Shown piece by piece: positions 6,388 through 11,540 of a DNA stretch of 11,540 bases. The notes under the pieces were generated by a model. The model was not told the origin of the DNA and did no database searches. It worked only from the letters and a program-made list of their open reading frames with translations. Numbering within the stretch: position 1 is the first letter of the stretch; the number at the start of each line of letters is the position of its first letter. Origin of the DNA: Ectocarpus siliculosus (taxonomy: Eukaryota; Sar; Phaeophyceae; Ectocarpales; Ectocarpaceae); contig FN649751.1 in the NCBI GenBank assembly GCA_000310025.1, positions 3,403,025 to 3,414,564 on the forward strand, given 5' to 3'. Position numbers and translations under genes: made by a program.

Positions 6388-9238
6388 GTGAGTGTACCAC
6401 CGAGACAAGGCTGATTGATGTACTGTATGCATACAATAGATCTTTAGCGATTGAGACTGGGTGCGGTTGTCAGCACTATTTACTACTGGTACAGATAGAT
6501 TGACTATAGATTGTAGGTGCTGTCCCAAGCGTGCATACCTCTCCCGTATTTCTCACGACCACACCATTCATGCGACGTTCCATGACCTATACGAGCGCTG
6601 GTGTCGGCAATCTTTGCTGCTGCCCAAATGAAAGTTTTCAGAAGCGACAATTGCTGTGCCTGAATGCTAAGAGTCAAGTCACCATGATCCATTGATTGCA
6701 TCTGAGCAGCGTGTTACCTGCGGCCTAGCCGTGCAACTCTTGGCATCCTGCGCAAGCTTTTGGCAGATTTCACGCGCCCCATGATTCTGGTGTTCTCATC
6801 GCTCTCTGTGAGCTACCCACTGGTGACTGGTTGCAGCCATTGGTGGTGACGCAGGACACCACCCCCTACACCCCCCGGGACAGTCGAAACCTCTCTTCGC
6901 TCCCGACGCGAATGTATGCATATAATTCCCAAACGGCACATTGCACTTGCTGCAGTACCAGTTTATCAGCTGGTGTCGAACAACCATCATCCTGTTGTGC
7001 TCATCCTGAACACTCCATATTTGAGCGTACATGCCTCGTTGTTGTTGAATGGACTTCAGAAAAGTATCGACCAGGGTGTCACACCGTTAGTTGTAGTCCT
7101 CCCTCGCCGGCCTGGTGTCCATCCTTTCACACTGAAAACGTATCTTTCCGCCTGCTCACGTGTTCTCTCAAATGCCGCACTTAACGTGCATGTCACAAAC
7201 AAAAACAAGACCCCCATGGGCATTCTCCCTTTCTTCGTTCTGCGTACACACTGCTTGCTCGAAACTACGGGTCCCCCCCCGTCCCCCCCCCCAACTTCTG
7301 GGAGTATCGGAGATGTATGCATATCCTCTCTCAATACCCCCTCACACTACCACTTCCTCCCCGCGTGCACGATGTACTACCTCCCCCCTGTTCCCATTCG
7401 GGCGGAAGGCGCGTGAACATCGGCAAGACAAGCTGCAAGATGTCCTACCTCCTCAACGCCCCGTACGGCGCGGTGTTCGAGCTGGACGGCAACAGGCTGG
7501 TCCGCGTGGACGGAGAGCTGGTAGAAGCGGAGGAGGAGCCTCCGGGTGAGACGAAAAGAAAAACACAAGCGCACAGGCGTGCCTACGTACGGGGACCAGT
7601 GGCATGCGACAGTACAGTACGTCCGGAGACTGGGAGACGCGCGTGGGAGAGTGGAGGGACGGGGGGCGATATTATTCAGCGCTTGCCCGTTGCTAGCTGT
7701 GAGTTTGCTGCTGTGCATCCGCTCCCTGATGGTCGATGGAGGGGGTGTCGAAGATTCTTTCTATCTCCTTGATCGGATTGTATTTTGTTCACTTGTTTTA
7801 AGGGTAGCTGTATCCGTGCTCGCGTGTGGCTAAGGGAAGACAGAAAGGCTTAGTATTGGGCCCAAGCTGGGGGGGTGGACTTGTTTGATTGGTGGTGTGA
7901 TGACGTGCAGACGCAAACCAGCTTTTCCGGGGGACGGGGACGTAGCAGGTTCCTTGCTTGACAGCAGTAGGAGCAGCAGAAGGGGCAATTGTGCAACGGG
8001 GACGCCAGTGTTTTTCATTGAGTGCATGATGGCTCTTCCTCCCCCCCTCCCCCTCCCTGTGCTTGGGTGTAAGAAGTGGGCTAAATGGCGGGAATGTGAT
8101 ATCGACAGGATGCATGGGACACGGACAACGTTTTTTAGCCACCTTTGGCAAAGTGTGAACGAAAGGTTGGCCATCGGCGATCGGTCCTGTGGAAACAATG
8201 CTCCGTTCTCTCGAGAACGCGAGGTCAACGGTCTAACAACGAAGGAATGCAAAACATGAATACCTCCCCCCCCTCCCCCGGCCGAGTGCGAAGACCGTGT
8301 TCATGTAGTCGCGGAATGTCGGCTGTACCAGAAGGAAAGGGACGTGTACATGACTGAGCTGGGAAAGGTAGAAGAAAAGTACAGGGAGATGTTTGACGCA
8401 TGGGATAGCTAGGAGAAGACGTTCGCTCTCTGGGGAAGAGGAAGTGGGTTGAAAAGGCGGGAAGTGATATCGGTAGGATAGATAGACTAGGGGCGACATT
8501 TTTGAGCCACCTTTGGCAAAGTAGGAAGGAACAATTGGCCATCGGTGATCGTTCCTGTGGGAACAATTCTCCGTCCTCTCGAGGACGCGTGGTCAATGGC
8601 CTAACCGCTAAGACATGCAAAACATTAGAGTACGCCCCCTCCCCCTTCTCCCGCCCTAACCCCCCCTCTTACGACAACTTTCTTCAAACCCGAGTGTTTC
8701 CGTTTTCTGTCCCTCCCCCCACGACACCGTTCGTGGCAATCGCAAAACCACCTATGGGTACAAAACAACCCAACAACCCTCCCGGACTTCTTGGGGTGGC
8801 CTCTCAGGGGTAGTGGAAGAGGTCACCGCGGCGGCGCTGGCGTCGGACGTTCGCCCACAGGACAATCGAGGGTTCACGGACACCAACACCGCTCAAAAGC
8901 TTACCGAGGAGGACATCCACAAGATGAAGAACGAGGGGAAGGGAGGGCGGGCAATCATTCAGGTTTGTTGCTCCGTGGCTAGTTATTTGTGTGGTGTGTA
9001 CGTACGCGTGCTTGGTGTTTGTGAATATGCTACTGCTGCGTGTTCCGAGTGATGTTCGTGTTGGCCATGAAAAGGGGGTTGTTTGTTGCTTTTTGTCCTC
9101 AAGCGCGCTTTTGATTCTGCCGTGTACGGGGCGTTCCTGTGTCCTTTGCACCTTCGCGTGTAGTGGGATCTATCAGCGTGCCCTCCGTTAGGCGTCGTCA
9201 TCACCTTGCCTGCTGCGTTGTCGGTTCCTTCTTCTGCT

Positions 9239-9280
<42 letters not shown>

Positions 9281-11406
9281 CTGATGCGGCTGGCTCAATT
9301 GCTGCCATAGGCAGTCGTTTGCTGTGTCGACTGCATGTTGATGCTGTCCGCTGTGAAACCTTTGGGGTGGCCTTGGCGCAAGGCCTCCCCCCCTTTTTTC
9401 TTCAGCTTGGCCGCTTCTCACATCCCTTCCGTTGCCACTGCCACGGCTGCTGTCGCTACATACCGCTGTCGGCACTTCCATCGATGCTACCGCTGCTCCT
9501 GCTGCTGCTTTTCTCCGATGACGGGCAGGCTCTAATGGACAACAGCGACACCTGGGGGAACAAGACACAGTACAGCCAAGCGAAATGGCTCAAGCGCAAG
9601 CAGCAGAAGTGAGTACAGGGCGAGCACGCCGAAAGAAAGACACGGCAGGACATGTTCCCGTTCACATGAGGATGGCCGGGGGTATTCAAAGCTCGCCCTT
9701 TGGTGGGGCGTTTTTCAACCCCTCCATCCCCAGCTCAACACCGCCCGTCGCCTACCCCCGATAACGGCGGACACCACCTACTGTAGGTTGCGAAAACTCC
9801 GTGTTGAGCGGCATTCGCTCTTGACTATTACAAGAGCGGTTGCCATGCAAGCTACAGCCAATCGCGCGGAGGAAACTTGATTTTTTGAGATGCACATAAT
9901 ACGTTGGGGGAAAGGATGTGATGTCGGACACAGCGGGCGGAGAAGGCGTTGGAGGCTGACTGTACGGTTTGTGTGTTTGCTGCGAGCGCCTGCCCATGAG
10001 ATCGCGGGCGAAGGGTACGGTTTTCGTGCACCGAACAAGTGTTGGCAGTTTCGAACAATGGAAACGAAAACGTCGCCGTCCTACACACACGCAAGTTCGA
10101 GCCACTGAAAACTTTTGTTGACCGGCAACTTGGCGGCGATCGTGAGTTGTCTTGTGCGCCAATACTACTCTGAAGATGTTCCCCCCCACCTCCAGCCCCG
10201 TATGGCGGAAGGTCTTGTCTGATGAGGATGATGCCCGCCCTTGCCCTCTCGTTCGTGTCACATCTGATCACCCCCGCTGTCCTGTCCTCCTGCGCTCGTT
10301 CTTGTTTTCTTCTGTATGGGCGAAAACAAAAAAAAGGTATCGGCCGCGCGTTCGCGTGGTGCGGGTCACGGGCCGTACCATGTGCGACGCGTACTTCGCC
10401 AAGAACCGCGAGAAAGTTAGGTGAGGACAGGTCGGGCGGCCCGAACGAGAGAGAGCAAGTCAGAGGAGCGCGTTGATTGTTGTTGTTTTTTCTACAGTAT
10501 CTTCTTTCTCGCGCTGGTGGTGGTCGATGCCGTTTGTGTACTACTGTGCTGTACTGTAGCTGCTCGTCTTACTCCTTTGACCATGGGCTCCTGTGGCGGT
10601 GCTGCGCTGGGTTACTCGGATGTACGTGACGGTACTACTACTCCTGTTTTGTGTCCGGGGTTGGGGTGGGGCTTGGTACTTCTTTTAACTTCTTTTTTTT
10701 CTCCTCGCTGTGTGTGTCTCTCTCTCTGCGTGTCGCTGTCTGTGTATTGCGTATCTGTGTTTCTTCATATTTTCCTCCTCTCGACGTTGACCTGCCAGTC
10801 GTCTGTTCTCCCCCCACCTGCCCTTCCTCACGACGACTTTCACGAAAAGTTTCTTATGTATTCTTTTCTCTGTTTCCTTGGTTTCTTCGTTCTCTGCTGT
10901 ACCCAGCAATTTGCGGAGCGACGCGTTGGCTCTGGTCCTAACTCACGCCAATGTCTTCGCGGGCTGCCAGGTGAGCGCGTGACGCAGGACATGGCAGAAA
11001 CGACGACACCCCTCCCCTCCCCCAGTTAAAGCACATCACGCCTACATGGTCCCCCGCCATGACCGACCGGAAATTTTGAAGGATTTCTTGGACCACACGA
11101 GAAATTTCGCGTTGTTCTGCTCTGGTTCAGCTGGTATGCCTTATTTTTGTGTCCTCCATGGCCCGTCGGGTGATACTGTTTGTTTTCGCGCTCCAATTTC
11201 ATGCTGTTGTTGTGGCCATACATTTTGACACGTAATCACACGAAGACCCCCCCCCTCGTACGGTGGGATGTCTCTTTGTTGGAAGGCTCTGGTCCTGGAT
11301 ACTTGCATGGGGGTGGTGACTGCAGCCATGCTAGAGCGCATGGGCTGCCAGGGGCGTATTTTCGCCCTGTATGCGCAGAGCCAGCCGAGCATGGATGCGG
11401 TGAGTT

Positions 11407-11449
<43 letters not shown>

Positions 11450-11540
11450 GAGACAGAGGGAGAGGTAGAGAAAGACGGACAGACAGAGGCCGTAGATTGA
11501 ATGATCTGTTCGTTTTTGAGATAGCATGCCTGGGCTCTGC
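6293..11540 (+). CDS. TRM6: TRM6/GCD10, non-catalytic subunit of tRNA m1A58 methyltransferase (5' part, runs off the window)
   Basis: Exons 6293-6387, 7409-7545, 8808-8962, 9529-9608, 10337-10420, 10907-10970 and 11286-11399 join in phase to give 243 codons; later exons lie beyond 11540. TRM6 pairs with the catalytic subunit TRM61 to make N1-methyladenosine at position 58 of tRNAs in the nucleus, notably initiator tRNA-Met. Family landmarks appear in order: the N-terminal barrel segment NDGDTILVD (9-17), NAPYGAVFEL (48-57), DNRGFTD (96-102), QKLTEEDI (107-114), the lysine-rich KWLKRKQQK (148-156) before the second domain, SNLRSDALALVL (184-195), and VLDTCMGVVTAAMLERMG (208-225). The last is the remnant of a SAM motif I that no longer binds cofactor in this subunit. 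Known TRM6 proteins run to roughly 450-500 residues, so about half is present. The ATG at 6293 has A at -3 and G at +4; an in-frame ATG at 6230 is an alternative. Confidence 0.92.
6388..7408 (+). other. TRM6: TRM6 intron 1 (1021 bases)
   Basis: Contains three of the four TGTATGCATA copies (6424, 6913, 7313) and the double C run at 7273-7292. Open frames cross it on both strands (for example minus 6796-7032, with a WYCSKCNVPFG stretch), but none could be assigned to a family. Confidence 0.8.
7273..7292. repeat. Double homopolymer C run
   Basis: C8, then GT, then C10 in TRM6 intron 1. The opposite strand is a G8/G10 pair able to form quadruplex structures. Confidence 0.9.
7409..7545 (+). CDS. 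TRM6: TRM6 exon 2
   Basis: Acceptor GGAAG|. The first base completes Lys32, giving GKRVNIGKTSCKMSYLLN and then APYGAVFEL, the most recognisable N-terminal TRM6 segment. It ends in an acidic EAEEEPP loop. The donor CCGG|GTGAGA leaves one base. Residues 33-77. Confidence 0.92.
8058..8280 (+). mobile_element. Retroelement-like C-terminal remnant, copy 1
   Basis: An open frame encodes LGCKKWAKWRECDIDRMHGT and then SHLWQSVNERLAIGDRSCGN, continuing to TTKECKT and a stop at 8257-8259, followed by a C-rich tract. It aligns with copy 2 at an offset of 368 bases, roughly four fifths identical by eye from 8134. It lacks the upstream Cys/His part present in copy 2. Taken as a dead fragment of the same element, in the same orientation as TRM6. 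Confidence 0.5.
8281..8660 (+). mobile_element. Retroelement-like C-terminal remnant, copy 2 (frameshifted)
   Basis: The frame from 8281 encodes AECEDRVHVVAECRLYQKER, with a C-x4-H-x4-C motif, then YMTELGKVEEKYREMFDAWD and a stop at 8410-8412. A second frame then carries LGKRKWVEKA (about 8430) and SHLWQSRKEQLAIGDRSCGN (from 8505). A Cys/His cluster followed by a basic/aromatic tail is typical of the end of non-LTR reverse transcriptase polyproteins. No reverse transcriptase core is present, so the family call is inference. The stop and frame change show decay. Confidence 0.5.
8808..8962 (+). CDS. TRM6: TRM6 exon 3
   Basis: Acceptor CCTCTCAG|, chosen over CCCACAG| at 8860 because it keeps the phase left by exon 2 (one base). 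It encodes a short Val/Glu/Ala linker and then DNRGFTDTNTAQKLTEEDIH and GGRAIIQ, the conserved helix-turn segment of the family. The donor is CAG|GTTTGT. Residues 78-129. Confidence 0.9.
8963..9528 (+). other. TRM6: TRM6 intron 3 (566 bases)
   Basis: Holds a (GTTGCT)n hexanucleotide tract at 9241-9270 with a degenerate extension. No gene or RNA is recognised. Confidence 0.8.
9241..9285. repeat. (GTTGCT)n hexanucleotide repeat
   Basis: Five perfect GTTGCT units (9241-9270) followed by degenerate GCTGTTGCTGCTG, in TRM6 intron 3. The minus strand reads CAG/CAA and gives a spurious polyglutamine frame. Confidence 0.9.
9529..9608 (+). CDS. TRM6: TRM6 exon 4
   Basis: Acceptor GGGCAG|. It encodes ALMDNSDTWGNKTQYSQAKW followed by LKRKQQ, matching the TRM6 pattern of an Asn-Ser turn, a 'K-T-x-(Y/F)-x-Q-x-K' helix and a basic lysine cluster. 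The donor AGAA|GTGAGT leaves two bases. Residues 130-155. Confidence 0.92.
9609..10336 (+). other. TRM6: TRM6 intron 4 (728 bases)
   Basis: Ends in a run of eight A before the acceptor G. Long minus-strand open frames (9752-10271) cross it without recognisable domains. A small hairpin followed by T residues at about 9692-9716 is taken as chance. Confidence 0.8.
10337..10420 (+). CDS. TRM6: TRM6 exon 5
   Basis: Acceptor is a run of eight A followed by G. It completes Lys156 and encodes YRPRVRVVRVTGRTMCDAYF and AKNREKV, the first strand and helix of the second domain. The donor GTTAG|GTGAGG leaves two bases. Residues 157-183. Confidence 0.9.
   Translation, partial: VSAARSRGAGHGPYHVRRVLRQEPRES
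10421..10906 (+). other. TRM6: TRM6 intron 5 (486 bases)
   Basis: T- and CT-rich through most of its length, with a good pyrimidine tract up to ACCCAG|. No gene is recognised. Confidence 0.8.
10907..10970 (+). CDS. TRM6: TRM6 exon 6
   Basis: A strong pyrimidine tract and acceptor ACCCAG| open this 64-base exon. Ser184 is completed, then NLRSDALALVLTHANVFAGC and Gln205 match the family's 'R-x-D-x-L-A-x-x-L-x-x-x-N' helix. The donor is CAG|GTGAGC, phase 0. Confidence 0.9.
10971..11285 (+). other. TRM6: TRM6 intron 6 (315 bases)
   Basis: The shortest complete intron of the two genes. It is bounded by CAG|GTGAGC and TTGGAAG|, and nothing else is recognised in it. Confidence 0.8.
11286..11399 (+). 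CDS. TRM6: TRM6 exon 7 (last in window)
   Basis: Acceptor TTGGAAG|. It encodes ALVLDTCMGVVTAAMLERMG and then CQGRIFALYAQSQPSMDA (206-243), the degenerate SAM-fold motif I and following strand of TRM6. The donor GCG|GTGAGT is phase 0, and a (GA)n tract begins eight bases into the intron. The rest of the gene is outside the window. Confidence 0.9.
11408..11446. repeat. (GA)n dinucleotide microsatellite
   Basis: About 39 bases of perfect GA repeat starting eight bases after the TRM6 exon 7 donor site, followed by degenerate GAGGTAGAGA-type sequence to about 11475. Confidence 0.95.

Larger units (their letters stand above)
7546..8807 (+). other. TRM6: TRM6 intron 2 (1262 bases)
   Basis: The longest intron in the window. 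About half is occupied by two tandem, sense-oriented copies of a retroelement-like coding tail (8058-8280 and 8281-8660), each ending in a C-rich pyrimidine tract. The first 500 bases show nothing recognisable. Confidence 0.82.

Noticed and set aside
6796-7334. Minus-strand frames in TRM6 intron 1, including a WYCSKCNVPFG stretch that hints at a zinc-binding transposase end
   Set aside because: Two cysteines in a CxxC pair are too little; no transposase core or terminal repeats could be found.
8854-8860. Alternative acceptor CCCACAG for TRM6 exon 3
   Set aside because: Using it would put exon 3 out of phase with the one base left by exon 2; the acceptor at 8807 keeps the frame.
9188-9568. 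Minus-strand open frame with a polyglutamine run
   Set aside because: The Gln run is the reverse reading of the (GTTGCT)n repeat inside TRM6 intron 3; the rest has no recognisable domain.
9692-9716. GC hairpin followed by T residues, like a bacterial terminator
   Set aside because: The stem is only about five pairs, the sequence is eukaryotic and the site is within an intron.
10214-10270. CTGATGA and CTGA boxes about 50 bases apart, resembling a C/D snoRNA in TRM6 intron 4
   Set aside because: The C box departs from the consensus at its first base, no terminal stem pairs the ends, and spacing is short.
9752-10271. Long overlapping minus-strand open frames inside TRM6 intron 4
   Set aside because: No family motif, no splice or start support, and the flanking TRM6 exons on the plus strand are clear.

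Overview
The window is eukaryotic nuclear DNA from an intron-rich genome. Neither strand has a long uninterrupted gene. The conserved protein segments sit in short exons of 51 to 356 bases, separated by GT...AG introns of about 300 to 1260 bases. Simple repeats lie in the introns, and one intron holds a decayed retroelement-like tail. Seven or more introns per gene, intron sizes around 700 bases, moderately GC-rich sequence and neighbouring genes on opposite strands all fit a photosynthetic stramenopile such as a brown alga (Ectocarpus-like). This assignment is an inference from gene architecture, not from a marker gene.

Two genes were rebuilt by joining exons whose splice phases agree at every junction. 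On the minus strand (5962 down to 155) is a complete eight-exon gene for a predicted 438-residue DOT1-like SAM-dependent methyltransferase. It carries VYGE, DIGSGTG, GIE, FANSTCF and MSWG motifs in the order expected for the DOT1 fold. On the plus strand (6293 to beyond the right edge) are the first seven exons, 243 residues, of TRM6/GCD10, the non-catalytic subunit of the tRNA m1A58 methyltransferase. The gene continues past position 11540.

Layout: 1-154, 3' flank of the DOT1-like gene; 155-5962, the DOT1-like gene read leftwards; 5963-6292, a short shared upstream region with a CCAAT motif; 6293-11540, TRM6 read rightwards. The two genes are head to head about 330 bases apart, so they probably share a bidirectional promoter. 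Both encode or support RNA/chromatin methylation using S-adenosylmethionine, but nothing in the sequence shows that they act in one pathway.

The non-coding part holds (CGGG)8, (GCT)12, (CT)n, (GTTGCT)n and (GA)n tracts, a C-rich double run, a 16-base AT palindrome, a decayed duplicate of DOT1-like exon 3, four copies of a 10-base motif clustered around the divergent promoter, and two tandem copies of a retroelement-like C-terminal coding tail inside TRM6 intron 2. No tRNA, rRNA, CRISPR array or bacterial-type operon was found. I did not find a previously undescribed multi-gene system. The points most worth a second look are the divergent DOT1 catalytic motif, the A-run 3' splice sites and the motif cluster around the promoter.
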